A stretch of DNA of 64,000 nucleotides from Myxococcales bacterium (GTDB lineage Bacteria; Myxococcota_A; Polyangia; Nannocystales; Nannocystaceae): the NCBI GenBank assembly GCA_020633315.1, contig JACKDV010000024.1:46561-110560 (forward strand). The letters are read 5' to 3'. A program made the position numbers and the translations under genes. Below, piece by piece: positions 50,267 through 61,646 of this stretch (position 1 is its first letter; the number at the start of each line of letters is the position of its first letter). The notes under the pieces were generated by a model. The model was not told the origin of the DNA. It saw nothing but the letters and a program-made list of their open reading frames with translations, and made no database searches.

Positions 50267-51382
50267 TCACGGAGGGCCGCGCTCGATCGCATCCCGGATC
50301 AGCGCCTCGTAGCGAGGCAGCAGCACCCGCGCCTCGACCTTCGTGGCGATCGCCCGTCGGTCCGCGCGCAGGGGCTCACCCCTCGTCCAGCGCTCGCACG
50401 CCGCCGCGAGCCGCTCCACCAGCTCGTGCTCGTCGCGGTAGCGCAGCTCGGCGGGGAAGAGCTCGGGATAGGCGAGGCGATCCGGCACCATCGGCAGCGC
50501 TCCCGCATGGGTGGCCTCGAGCATCGAGATCCCGAAGAACTCGTGCTCGGCGGTCGACACCGCCACCTGAGCCCGCTGCAGCAGGGCCCAGTACTCGTCG
50601 CGCGTGTCTCGGGTCCCCCAGCTCACCACCCGCTCACCCAGCCACTCCCGCGCCGGCTCGAACACCGCGGGCGCCCGCGCGAAGCGATGGCCGCACACGG
50701 CCACGCGAAACGGCAGCCCGCGCGCGACCAGGGCCCGCAGCGCGGCGAAGAATGCCTCGGGTCCCTTGTCGTGCTCCCAGCGGTGGTTCCACAGGATGAC
50801 CGGCCCCCGTCCTCGCCGTGGATCATCGGGCGCCGGCTCGGGCTCCGGCGCGCGGTCGGGCAGCTCGAGCGGCACCCCCAGCACCTCGCTGCGTGCCTCG
50901 ATGCGCTCGATCCATCCCCGCGGCACCGCGTCGGGCATGCGCCCCAGCAGCTCTCGCCCCGCCCCGAGGAACGCGTCGCGGTTGTGCGCCGAGTTGAACA
51001 CGCAGCGGGTCGCGGCCAGGGCCGAGACGAGCTGCGTGAAGCCGAAGTGATGGTCGCGCTGCCCGGGATCGGGGCCGCGCCGCGGGAAGCTCAGCTGGTT
51101 CTCGTGGAAGTAGAGGATCCGGGGCAGCCGGGCCAGCGCGGGGACCAGCCCCACGAGCTCGGCCAGCGGCACGTAGCTGCTCGCCCACAGGAGGTCGTGA
51201 TCGCCCGCGAGCACCTCGGCCCGCTCCAGCGCCGCCCAGGGCGCAATCCCCCGCATCCGCCACTTCCAGTGGCGCCCGGGCAGGGTGAGCACCGTCCACC
51301 GGGCCTCGATGCCCTGGGTCAAGACGCGCGTGAAGCTCGCGTGTGATCCAGATTCGAACGGCTCCACGTACAGGATGCGCAT
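50267..51382 (-). CDS. tRNA-queuosine mannosyltransferase-like glycosyltransferase (DUF3524/GTDC1 family)
   Basis: A 371-residue GT-B glycosyltransferase. The N-terminus MRILYVEPFESGSHASF and the blocks WKWRMRG, LLWASSYVPLAEL, YFHENQLSFP and FNSAHNRDAF are the DUF3524 signature; the C-terminal domain has ILWNHRWEHDKG and VSTAEHEFFGISMLEA. This family includes QTMAN, which adds mannose to queuosine in tRNA-Asp. The mannosyl-queuosine role is inferred from family membership. It is upstream of, and on the same strand as, the graspetide precursor but 252 bases away. Confidence 0.9.
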   Translation of the reverse strand: MRILYVEPFESGSHASFTRVLTQGIEARWTVLTLPGRHWKWRMRGIAPWAALERAEVLAGDHDLLWASSYVPLAELVGLVPALARLPRILYFHENQLSFPRRGPDPGQRDHHFGFTQLVSALAATRCVFNSAHNRDAFLGAGRELLGRMPDAVPRGWIERIEARSEVLGVPLELPDRAPEPEPAPDDPRRGRGPVILWNHRWEHDKGPEAFFAALRALVARGLPFRVAVCGHRFARAPAVFEPAREWLGERVVSWGTRDTRDEYWALLQRAQVAVSTAEHEFFGISMLEATHAGALPMVPDRLAYPELFPAELRYRDEHELVERLAAACERWTRGEPLRADRRAIATKVEARVLLPRYEALIRDAIERGPP

Positions 51383-51472
51383 GCCCGTAACCGCCGTCCT
51401 GGCCCGCGCGTACCCGAAGCACGCGCCTCCGCTGGCGCCGGTGTCATCATACCCTGGGAGCTAGCCGACCGA

Positions 51473-52180
51473 ATGGACGACCGATCCGACCCCTGCCGCT
51501 CGATCGCACGACGCGAGTTCCTGATGCGCGCCGCCTCCGGCACCGTGCTCACCGCGCTCGCGGGCGGCCTGTACGCGATCTCCGACCACCTCACCAGCGA
51601 GGCCAAGGCCCAGACCCGCGACGACGGGCGGCCGCGCCTGCCCCCCGGACAGCGGGTGATCGAGCAGCTCAAGCCCATGGGCGGGGTCCCTGGCGATCCC
51701 AGCCGGGCGAGCTTCCGGCTGAAGGTCCACGGCGAGGTGGAGTCCCCCCTCGAGCTCGACTTCGCCGGGCTGCTGGCGATGAGCCCGGTCACCCGCCGCT
51801 CCGACGTGCACTGCGTGACCGGCTGGAGCGTGCTCGATGCCAAGTGGAAGGGCCTGACGATCAAGGCGCTCGCCGAGCGGGCCGGGCTGCGCCCCAGCGC
51901 TCGCCACGTGATCTTCGAGGGCGCGGCCGGCTACACCGCCAACGTGCGGCTGCGCGAGGCGCTGGCCGACGACGTGATGGTGGCGTGGGAGCTCGACGAC
52001 CACCCGCTGCGGCGCCAGCACGGCGCCCCGGTGCGCGCCGTGGTGCCCGACCTCTACTTCTGGAAGAGCTCCAAGTGGCTCACCGGGATCCGCTTCGTGT
52101 CCCGCGATCAGCCGGGCTACTGGGAGACCCGCGGCTACCACAACCATGCCGATCCCTGGAAGGAGGAGCGCTATGGCTGA
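51473..52180 (+). CDS. Tat-exported molybdopterin oxidoreductase (MsrP/sulfite-oxidase fold)
   Basis: A 235-residue protein with a twin-arginine signal (ARREFLMRAASG, then a hydrophobic stretch to about residue 45). The mature part is a sulfite-oxidase-type molybdenum cofactor domain: DVHCVTGWS holds Cys114, the Mo ligand, and the GAPVRAVVPDLYFWKSSKW block contacts the cofactor. It is shorter than E. coli MsrP (about 330) and lacks the C-terminal dimerisation domain. It overlaps the PepSY membrane gene by eight bases, forming an MsrPQ-like unit; methionine sulfoxide or another periplasmic substrate is possible. Confidence 0.88.
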   Translation: MDDRSDPCRSIARREFLMRAASGTVLTALAGGLYAISDHLTSEAKAQTRDDGRPRLPPGQRVIEQLKPMGGVPGDPSRASFRLKVHGEVESPLELDFAGLLAMSPVTRRSDVHCVTGWSVLDAKWKGLTIKALAERAGLRPSARHVIFEGAAGYTANVRLREALADDVMVAWELDDHPLRRQHGAPVRAVVPDLYFWKSSKWLTGIRFVSRDQPGYWETRGYHNHADPWKEERYG

Positions 52181-52781
52181 TGGAGGGATTCCCGAGCCGC
52201 CGCGCCCCCCCCGGCGCCCCAAGCTCAAGCTCCGCAAGTGGCTGCGGGCCCTGCATCGCGACTTCGGCTACGTCGCGGTCGGCCTCACCTTCATCTATGC
52301 GCTGAGCGGCCTCGCGGTCAACCACATCGCCGACTGGGATCCCAACTTCGAGAGCTTCGAGCGCGAGTACACGGTGAGCACCCCGCTGCCCACCGACGAC
52401 GACGCGGCCGCGGCCGCGATCGTGCAGCAGCACGCGGGCATCGAGGGCGAGCCGGTCGACGTGTACCGGGTGACCGACGACCTGCTCGAGGTGACCTTCG
52501 AGCATCGCACCCTGCACATCACCCTCGGCGAGGGCAAGGTGTTCGAGGAGGGCCAGGAGCCGCGCTTGTTCATCCGCGCCGCCAACTGGCTGCACCTCAA
52601 CCGCGGCAAGAAGGCCTGGACCTGGTTCGCCGACGGCTACGCGGTGGTGCTGCTGCTGCTGGCCACCTCGGGCATCTTCATGCTGCCGGGGCGCAAGGGC
52701 CTGGCGGGTCGCGGCGCGATCCTCATCGGCCTGGGCATCGCCGTTCCCCTCGTCTACCTGAGCACCGTGGGCAGTCCCTGA
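52173..52781 (+). CDS. PepSY-TM membrane protein, likely electron-transfer partner
   Basis: A 202-residue protein whose ATG 52173 lies inside the molybdoenzyme stop region, preceded by AGGAGG. It begins with a Pro/Lys-rich tail, then a membrane helix (VAVGLTFIYALSGLAVN) flanked by His (LHRDFGY and VNH), a PepSY-like extracytoplasmic domain with NWLHLNRGKKAW, a second helix (YAVVLLLLATSGIFML) and a third near the C-terminus. PepSY-TM proteins often bind heme at such His and pass electrons across the membrane. Operon position makes it the likely redox partner of the molybdoenzyme. Confidence 0.8.
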   Translation: MADGGIPEPPRPPRRPKLKLRKWLRALHRDFGYVAVGLTFIYALSGLAVNHIADWDPNFESFEREYTVSTPLPTDDDAAAAAIVQQHAGIEGEPVDVYRVTDDLLEVTFEHRTLHITLGEGKVFEEGQEPRLFIRAANWLHLNRGKKAWTWFADGYAVVLLLLATSGIFMLPGRKGLAGRGAILIGLGIAVPLVYLSTVGSP

Positions 52782-52883
52782 GCCGGCGCCCCGCTCGTTG
52801 CGGAGGCAGCAACGCCACGTTGCGAGAGCGAGGCACGGCCGGGGCGCGACAAGCCGCGGCCCGTGTGTCATCGTGGCTGGGTC

Positions 52884-53750
52884 ATGACGAAGGTCTCGCG
52901 ACGAGGGGCCCTGGTGGGGATGGCCAGCGCGGCCCCGATGTTGTGGCTGCCCGCCTGCCGGGGCGACGCGGGTGCGAGCCCCTGGGGCGCGCCGCCGCTA
53001 CGGCCCTCGCGCGGCCGCGAGGTGACCATCGTCCAGCGCATCGAGGCCCGGGCCACCACCGATGGCGCAGGCGCGACGCTGAAGCGGGTGTTCCCCTCGC
53101 CCCTGCTGCACAACCTCGATCCCTTCGTGCTGCTCGACGACTTCGACGTGCATGTCCCGGCCGGCTTCCCCGATCATCCACATCGCGGCTTCGAGGCCTT
53201 CACCTACATGATCGACGGAGCCTTCCACCACCAGGACTCGATGGGCAACGATTCCACGATCGGCCCCGGGGGCACCCAGCGCTTCAACTCGGGTCGGGGG
53301 GCGCGGCACTCCGAGATGCCGGGCACGCGGGGGAGCAACCGCGGCCTGCAGCTGTGGGTCAACCTGGCGCGGGCCGACAAGACCATGGAGCCCGAGTACC
53401 AGGGCATCGATGGCGACGCGATGCCGATCGACGAGCGCGAGGGCCAGCGGATCCACACCATCGTGGGCGAGGGCTCGGCGGTGTCCCTGCACACCGAGGT
53501 CGAGTACCTCGACGTCACCCTGCTCGCCGACGGGCGCTTCTCCCGGGTGGTCCCCGAGGGCTCGAGCACGCTGCTGTACGTGATCGACGGCGCGGTGACG
53601 GTGGGGGACCAGACCGTGAGCCGCGGGCAGGGCCTGGTGCTGGGCGCGGGCGAGCTGGAGGCTCGCGGCCGCGCGGGGGCCCGCCTCGCCTACCTGCGAG
53701 GGCGCCCGCACCACGAGCCCATCCTGCACCACGGACCGTTCGTGGATTGA
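52884..53750 (+). CDS. Pirin-family cupin with Tat/lipoprotein signal
   Basis: A 288-residue pirin: metal ligands H98 and H100 in DHPHRGFEAFTYMIDG, H142 and E144 in ARHSEMPG, and the second cupin half with YVIDGAVTVGD. Pirins bind Fe(II) and some oxidise quercetin or act as redox sensors. Unlike typical cytoplasmic pirins it has an N-terminal SRRGALVGMASAAPMLWLPAC, a twin-arginine signal ending in a Cys that could be lipidated. It follows the molybdoenzyme/PepSY pair on the same strand. Confidence 0.9.
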   Translation: MTKVSRRGALVGMASAAPMLWLPACRGDAGASPWGAPPLRPSRGREVTIVQRIEARATTDGAGATLKRVFPSPLLHNLDPFVLLDDFDVHVPAGFPDHPHRGFEAFTYMIDGAFHHQDSMGNDSTIGPGGTQRFNSGRGARHSEMPGTRGSNRGLQLWVNLARADKTMEPEYQGIDGDAMPIDEREGQRIHTIVGEGSAVSLHTEVEYLDVTLLADGRFSRVVPEGSSTLLYVIDGAVTVGDQTVSRGQGLVLGAGELEARGRAGARLAYLRGRPHHEPILHHGPFVD

Positions 53751-53756
53751 TAGCAT
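53751..53756 (+). promoter_or_regulatory. -10-like box TAGCAT of the next lipoprotein
   Basis: TAGCAT starts the base after the pirin stop and ends 6 bases before ATG 53763. Confidence 0.4.
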
Positions 53757-53762
53757 CGGGCC

Positions 53763-54566
53763 ATGGTGACGAGGTGGCTCGGCTGGTCGGTGATCGCACT
53801 GGGCGTGAGCGCCTGCGCGCGCAGCAACCCGCAGTTCGATCCCGAGGGCGCCGACGAGGGCTCGAGCGGATCCCCCAAGGCCACCACCACCGGCTCCGCC
53901 GACGACGAGGGCACCACATCCCCGTCGACGGAGACCACCAGCACCACCGCGCCCCCGGATCCCGACTCGAGCACCGGGGGCTCCGAGTGCCTCTACGAGC
54001 GCCCGCCCCTGCTCGAGCTCCACGTGATGCCCCCGCTGCCCTTCGAGGGGTGTGAGGCTCCGCTGTCGCTCTCGGCCGCGTTGGGCGAGAGCCTCCCGGG
54101 CGATGCGATCGGGCTGTGGCTGTGCGAGGGCTGCCCGTGCACCCCGGACAACGGCAACCTCTTCGCGTTCACCTTCCCGGTGCCTCCCCCCGACGGGCTG
54201 CCCCCGTGCTTCCAGATGGACTTCCAGCCCTTCGCGGGGGCCGGCCCGTGCAGCGTCGCCGCCTATGCCTTCTCGTCCGGGGGAGTGATGCGAGCGGCGG
54301 TCTCCAACCTGGTCGACCCCGACATCCCCGAGCCCTTCGGCTTCGTGCTCGACCCCACGCCGTTCGAGCGCTGCGATGCCGGCTGCATGCCCATGCCGTC
54401 GGGGGACTACACCATCCGGGCCCTGACCGCCGACGGGGTGCTGCCCACCGGCGAGCCCACCATGCTCCCCAACACCGACCAGGACTACGAGGTCCAGAGC
54501 TTCCGCTCCGGGATCGACGGCGACTGCAGCCCGGTCGGGCGCTGGACCGCGAGACCTGCTCCGTGA
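53763..54566 (+). CDS. Stalked Cys-rich lipoprotein
   Basis: A 267-residue protein. The signal ends LGVSAC (Cys18). Residues 20-75 are a Thr/Ser/Gly/Asp stalk (TTSPSTETTSTTAPP). The C-terminal 190 residues have about ten Cys, including GLWLCEGCPCTPDNG and ERCDAGCMPMPSG, expected to form disulfides. It is similar in plan to the lipoproteins at 23245 and 40224. No family name or function can be given. Confidence 0.78.
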   Translation: MVTRWLGWSVIALGVSACARSNPQFDPEGADEGSSGSPKATTTGSADDEGTTSPSTETTSTTAPPDPDSSTGGSECLYERPPLLELHVMPPLPFEGCEAPLSLSAALGESLPGDAIGLWLCEGCPCTPDNGNLFAFTFPVPPPDGLPPCFQMDFQPFAGAGPCSVAAYAFSSGGVMRAAVSNLVDPDIPEPFGFVLDPTPFERCDAGCMPMPSGDYTIRALTADGVLPTGEPTMLPNTDQDYEVQSFRSGIDGDCSPVGRWTARPAP

Positions 54567-54651
54567 CGAGCCGCCGCAGCGAGCCCGGCCGCGCCCCGGG
54601 GCCCCACGACGGAGGCGGCTTCGAGCGGGCCGCGGCCACGCTGGGGGCAGC

Positions 54652-56880
54652 TCAGTTGCAGCGGCCTTCGCCGGGCACGTAGGGCCGCGCCGCGAACGGT
54701 CGGATCTGCTTGAGCATCAGCTCGCCCTCCGCGGTGATCTTGAGCTCGAGGTCGTGCATCACCTGGGTGCCCTCGGGCGGCACCTCGTCCACGGGGAAGT
54801 CCCGGGCCACCGCCCACAGCAGCTCGCCCAGCGTCCGCAGGCGGGCGTCGTCGAGCACGGGGGTCCCCGCGGGCACCAGCGACGAGGCCACCTCGCGATC
54901 GATGCTCACCAGCATGCCGTCCTGCACCAGCAGGCGATCGAGCTCGGCCACCACGCCGGGGGTGGAGCCCACCACCGGCACCTCACCGATCTGCACGTTG
55001 ACGGTGAAGCGAGGATCCTCGAGGTCGCTGGGGTTGCCGGTGAAGGCGACCCCGTTGGCCCGCTCGAGCGCGAAGCGGGGGTTGACCAGCACGCCCATGC
55101 CCACCTGGGCGTGATCGAGCTGGTAGTACTCGCGCTCCTCGTAGGCGCCCAGGCTCCACAGGCTGGCCCACACCTTGCGCAGCGCGTCGTCCACCGGCTC
55201 GGCCTCGCGTCCCGCCTCACAGACCGAGACCGCATCGCCCGGGGCATCCGCCACGCAGCCGCTCTTGCTCTCGTACAGGCCCGCGCCGTTGAAGCTCAGG
55301 CTGTCCTCGGCGTTGGACGACGAGCGGAAGCGCATCATGAGGGTCTCGTCGCCGAAGACCTCGAGCACGCGCTCGCGGATGGCCGCCAGCAGGGACGGAT
55401 CCACCACCCCGTGCTGCACCATCTGCTGGCGCAGCGCGCCCAGCCGCTCTGCCCTCACCGTCGCATCCGAGCGGAAGGCCTCCTCGGCCAGCCAGGCGTC
55501 GATGGTCTGGGCGTAGCTGAGGGCCTGGGTGCCGCCGGCCGTGGGCGCGGTCCAGGTGTTGGCCGCCATGAAGGCCCGGTAGGCGCTCATCGGGATCGCG
55601 AAGCCGTCCACCACCACCTCGCGGTCGGCCACCGTGCGCAGCGTGGCGAGGCCGGCCGCCTTGGAGCCGAAGCGCGAGACCGCTCGACGGCGCTCGTCGG
55701 CGTTGCCGACCGGCACCATGTCGAGCGGCACGAGCTCGGCGAAGTCCCAGTCGGGCGGCGCCCGCAGCTCGGCGCGCGGCCGCACCTGGGCCCAGTGTGC
55801 CTCGGCCTCCTCCACCGTGGCCTCGCGCACCGTGTAGTGATCGCCCAGCGCCTCCAGCCGCACGAGCTGGCCGTCGTAGGGCGCGAGCACCTCGAGCGCG
55901 TCGGCGACGTAGGCGTTGGGGGTGCCCCGCAGGGCCGACAGCACGTTGAGGTGGGTGAGCACGTCCTGGCGGGTGGCGGTGATCGACGCCGCCATCACGC
56001 CCTCGAGCCAGGTCGGGGCCTCCTCGAGCACCAGCAGGTCCTGCCAGCCGAACGACAGCGAGCCCACCGCGGCCAGCTCCTCGGCCGAGAAGCGACGCAC
56101 CCGCCCGTAGGCCAGGCCCGGGGTGTAGGCCTCGTACTGCGGGCCGCCGCTGCCCTCCTCGATGAAGAGGATCGGGAACGGCGGATCCTCCCACGAGCGG
56201 GCCAGCTCCTCGTGCAGGGTGGAGTCGGGGTAGAAGCTCAGCTCGCCGTAGCCGAAGCGATCCTGGAGCTGCCGATACACCCCGTAGATCTGCGCGGGGG
56301 TCACCGGATCGCCGTCGGCCGCCCGGAACTCCACCGTGAACACGAAGCGCTCGCCCGCGGGCCCGGGCTCGCTCAGCTCGGAGATCGTGCCGCCATAGAG
56401 CTCCCGAGTGTCGCGGTCGAGCACCAGGGCCTGGTAGTCGGCGTAGGCCAGGCCCGGGTAGCGCGGCTCGAAGGCATCGGCCATGAGGCAGTAGTGCGAG
56501 CGGTACCAGTTGGTGTCGGCGAACAGGATGGGCAGCCGGGCGTCGAGCCGCGCCGGCATCATGTACTTGGCCCCGCGGCGGAACGAGGCGTCCTTGCCGT
56601 GGCCGAGCGACATCCGCACCCAGGTGCTCTCGTCGTCGATGTCGTAGCGGCACACCGAGTGACCCAGGCGCGCCTCGGCCTCGCCGCAGGCGTCCTCCTG
56701 CGGCGTGCAGCCGGCGAGGGGATCACCGCCGAAGCCCACCTCACAGTAGCAGGCCGTGACCACGGCATCGCAGTAGGCGTTCACGCCACAGGCCCCCGCG
56801 CAGGGATCGGCCGAGGGCCCGTCCCCGCACGCCATCGCTCCTGCGACCACGCCTACGGCCGCGATCCACCGAGATCCCAT
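54652..56880 (-). CDS. Lipoprotein with a PEP-synthase/PPDK-type ATP-binding domain
   Basis: A 742-residue protein. Residues 1-18 are a signal ending AMAC. Residues 20-60 form an EGF-like Cys module (CAGACGVNAYCDAVVTACYC). Residues 60-390 have no assigned fold. Residues 395-742 match the nucleotide-binding PPDK_N domain of PEP synthase and glucan water dikinase: RFGSKAAGLATL, FRSSSNAEDSLSFNGAGLY, GVAFTGNP and the closing ELKITAEGELMLKQIRPF. The phosphohistidine swivel and PEP domains are missing. A putative ATP-binding kinase-like domain outside the membrane is odd, since no ATP is expected there. Confidence 0.85.
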   Translation of the reverse strand: MGSRWIAAVGVVAGAMACGDGPSADPCAGACGVNAYCDAVVTACYCEVGFGGDPLAGCTPQEDACGEAEARLGHSVCRYDIDDESTWVRMSLGHGKDASFRRGAKYMMPARLDARLPILFADTNWYRSHYCLMADAFEPRYPGLAYADYQALVLDRDTRELYGGTISELSEPGPAGERFVFTVEFRAADGDPVTPAQIYGVYRQLQDRFGYGELSFYPDSTLHEELARSWEDPPFPILFIEEGSGGPQYEAYTPGLAYGRVRRFSAEELAAVGSLSFGWQDLLVLEEAPTWLEGVMAASITATRQDVLTHLNVLSALRGTPNAYVADALEVLAPYDGQLVRLEALGDHYTVREATVEEAEAHWAQVRPRAELRAPPDWDFAELVPLDMVPVGNADERRRAVSRFGSKAAGLATLRTVADREVVVDGFAIPMSAYRAFMAANTWTAPTAGGTQALSYAQTIDAWLAEEAFRSDATVRAERLGALRQQMVQHGVVDPSLLAAIRERVLEVFGDETLMMRFRSSSNAEDSLSFNGAGLYESKSGCVADAPGDAVSVCEAGREAEPVDDALRKVWASLWSLGAYEEREYYQLDHAQVGMGVLVNPRFALERANGVAFTGNPSDLEDPRFTVNVQIGEVPVVGSTPGVVAELDRLLVQDGMLVSIDREVASSLVPAGTPVLDDARLRTLGELLWAVARDFPVDEVPPEGTQVMHDLELKITAEGELMLKQIRPFAARPYVPGEGRCN

Positions 56881-57005
56881 CGAGCACCAAGCCAGTGGCT
56901 CGCAGTATAGCCGCAACCATCCCCTTCGCACGCCCTCGTGGTCCGCGCGTGCTCCGCAAGGCCCCTCGCCCGCGACACGCGGTGGGCGGCGGCCCGAGGG
57001 ATGCG

Positions 57006-57230
57006 TCAGGGCGTGCCACAGACGTAGGTGATCTCGTTGCGGAGCAGCTCCTCGCCGTCGTTGATCCCGTCGAGATCCATCGACCCGCTGGTGGTCGCCC
57101 CCGAGCCGGAGTCCCCTCCGGTGTCGCTCCCCGAGGGATCCAGGGTGGCGGCGGTGGTCTCGTTCCCCGGCGCCACGTTGAAGCAACCAGAGCTCGCCAG
57201 GAGCATGAACGTCAGTCCCCGATTCCGCAT
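57006..57230 (-). CDS. Small stalked lipoprotein
   Basis: A 74-residue protein: a signal of 15 residues (LTFMLLASSGC, Cys16), then a Thr/Ser/Gly/Asp-rich stretch (SDTGGDSGSGATTSGSM) and a short end with one Cys (YVCGTP). It resembles the stalk regions of larger lipoproteins in the window and could be a truncated or very short relative. No function is visible. Confidence 0.6.
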   Translation of the reverse strand: MRNRGLTFMLLASSGCFNVAPGNETTAATLDPSGSDTGGDSGSGATTSGSMDLDGINDGEELLRNEITYVCGTP

Positions 57231-57291
57231 GCTCGTAGCTACTCCCACGGTCGTGACGATGTCCAGCGATCGAGGCGAGACCCGCCGCGGG

Positions 57292-57305
57292 GAGCGGATC
57301 CGCTC
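57292..57305. promoter_or_regulatory. 14-bp palindrome upstream of the LOG-like gene
   Basis: GAGCGGATCCGCTC is a perfect palindrome in the 202-base gap between the small lipoprotein and the LOG-like gene. It could be an operator or chance in GC-rich DNA. Confidence 0.3.
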
Positions 57306-57432
57306 GACGACCGTGCGGGGCTCGACCGCCTCGCGGCGGATGCTTGCGCTCGCCCACGCGGCGACCGACGATCGCCCCCGGGGCTCGGTCGTGCGCGGAG
57401 CCGCCGGATCCCGCATCGCCCGGAGCAAGCCG

Positions 57433-57990
57433 ATGACGACCAAGCCCTCGCGCGCCCTCGTGGCGGTGATCGGAGACGGCGGGGTGAGCCCCGAGTCCCC
57501 TCGCTACCTCCTGGCCGAGGCCATCGGTCGGGGGCTCGTCGACGCCGGACACCGCGTGGTCACCGGGGGGCTCGGTGGAGTGATGGAGGCCGCCTGCCGG
57601 GGTGCTCGTCGGTCGAGCGCCTGGACGGAGGGCACCATCCTCGGCGTGCTCCCGGGCAGCGATCCCAGCGCGGCCAACGAATTCGTGGACGTGGCGCTGT
57701 GCACCGGCCTCGGCCACGGGCGCAATCGGGTGGTGGCGCAGGCCGATGCCGTCATCGCCGTGGGGGGCGGCGCGGGGACCCTCAGCGAGCTGGCGTTCGC
57801 GTGGATCCACGGGAGGCTGGTGATCGGTCTGCGCTGCGGAGGCTGGAGCGAGCGGCTCGCCGACGAGCGCATCGACGAGCGGGTGCGCTACGAGGACCTG
57901 CCGGGGGATCGGGTGTACGGGGCAACCACGGCCGACGCGGCGCTGCGGCTGCTGGACGAGCTGCTGCCACGATACCGCCGACGGCCGTGA
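57433..57990 (+). CDS. LOG/TIGR00725-family nucleotide-binding protein
   Basis: A 185-residue Rossmann-fold protein: VAVIGDGGVSPESP at the start, GHRVVTGGLGGVMEAACRGA, TILGVLPGSDP and AVGGGAGTLSELAFAW. This is the lysine-decarboxylase-like (LOG) fold; members include cytokinin-forming phosphoribohydrolases and molybdenum-cofactor carrier proteins (TIGR00725-like). The PGGxGT catalytic motif of LOG enzymes reads VGGGAGT here, closer to the carrier group. The presence of a molybdoenzyme 5 kb away is compatible but proves nothing. Confidence 0.85.
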   Translation: MTTKPSRALVAVIGDGGVSPESPRYLLAEAIGRGLVDAGHRVVTGGLGGVMEAACRGARRSSAWTEGTILGVLPGSDPSAANEFVDVALCTGLGHGRNRVVAQADAVIAVGGGAGTLSELAFAWIHGRLVIGLRCGGWSERLADERIDERVRYEDLPGDRVYGATTADAALRLLDELLPRYRRRP

Positions 57991-58021
57991 GGCGCTCGGC
58001 ACCGAGGCCGGGCCCCTGCGA

Positions 58022-60940
<2,919 letters not shown>

Positions 60941-61091
60941 GGAACGCCTCGCTTCGTCACGCTCCATAGCAGCTCGTCGTGCGCGCGGGCGGCGACCGAG
61001 ATCGAGACGAGGACGCGCGTCCAATTGGTGAGCGTCATCTCGAGATCGTCCGCTCGCGATCCCAGGCTCCCGCAAGAAATGCGGCTGCCCC

Positions 61092-61097
61092 TATGCT
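61092..61097 (+). promoter_or_regulatory. -10-like box TATGCT of the VOC gene
   Basis: TATGCT ends 7 bases before GTG 61105 and overlaps the alternative ATG 61093, which favours the GTG as the true start. Confidence 0.45.
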
Positions 61098-61104
61098 CCG
61101 CGGA

Positions 61105-61497
61105 GTGACCGTGCTCCACCTGAGGATCGCCCGCCCCACCGCCCAGCTCGATCGCATCGCGCGGATGTACCGCGAGGGGCTCGAGCTCGAGCAGCTCGGG
61201 GGCTTCGAGGACCACGATGGCTTCGACGGCGTGATGCTCGGCCATCCCGATGCGCCCTATCACCTCGAGCTCACCTGCCGTCGAGGCCATGCGCTCGGCC
61301 CCGCTCCCGACGGCGAGCACCTGCTCGTGCTCTACCTGCCCGACCCCGAGCAGTGGCAGCGGCGCTGCGAGGCGATGAGCCGCGCGGGCTTCCGTAGCGT
61401 CACCTCGATCAATCCCTACTGGGATCGTCGCGGTCGCACCTTCGAGGACGCCGACGGCTACCGCGTGGTGATCCACAACGCCGGGTGGCCCAGCTGA
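61105..61497 (+). CDS. VOC/glyoxalase-like dioxygenase-fold protein
   Basis: A 130-residue protein with one VOC module: TVLHLRIARPTAQLDRIARMY as first strand and helix, DGVMLGHPDAPYHLELT with His and Glu, and the second half ending RTFEDADGYRVVIHN. Such proteins bind a metal and act as lyases, dioxygenases or resistance proteins. The His and Glu ligands in the YHLELT and YRVVIHN strands are compatible with metal binding. Substrate unknown. Confidence 0.85.
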   Translation: MTVLHLRIARPTAQLDRIARMYREGLELEQLGGFEDHDGFDGVMLGHPDAPYHLELTCRRGHALGPAPDGEHLLVLYLPDPEQWQRRCEAMSRAGFRSVTSINPYWDRRGRTFEDADGYRVVIHNAGWPS

Positions 61498-61646
61498 GCC
61501 CCGGCCCACCCCCTCGACCCCACCGCCCTGCTCACCACCACCGACACGCGCACCGAGGGGACGAGGCTCGGGTGAGCCTCGGGTGAGCGCCAAGTGAGCG
61601 TGCCCTGGGCGGGCGATCGAGCGCCTGCCCGCGCCATGCTGCGCGC

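Noticed and set aside
50011..50292. 93-codon minus-strand frame covering the graspetide promoter region
   Set aside because: Its product is Arg/Ser low-complexity with poor codon use, and it overlaps the precursor ribosome-binding site and the tandem repeat.
50267..51382. Glycosyltransferase as a tailoring enzyme of the graspetide
   Set aside because: Its sequence fits the tRNA-queuosine mannosyltransferase family and a 252-base gap with likely promoter elements separates it from the precursor.
61555..61605. GGTGAGC repeated three times upstream of a membrane-protein gene
   Set aside because: Spacing is irregular and the copies are too short to separate from chance in GC-rich DNA.
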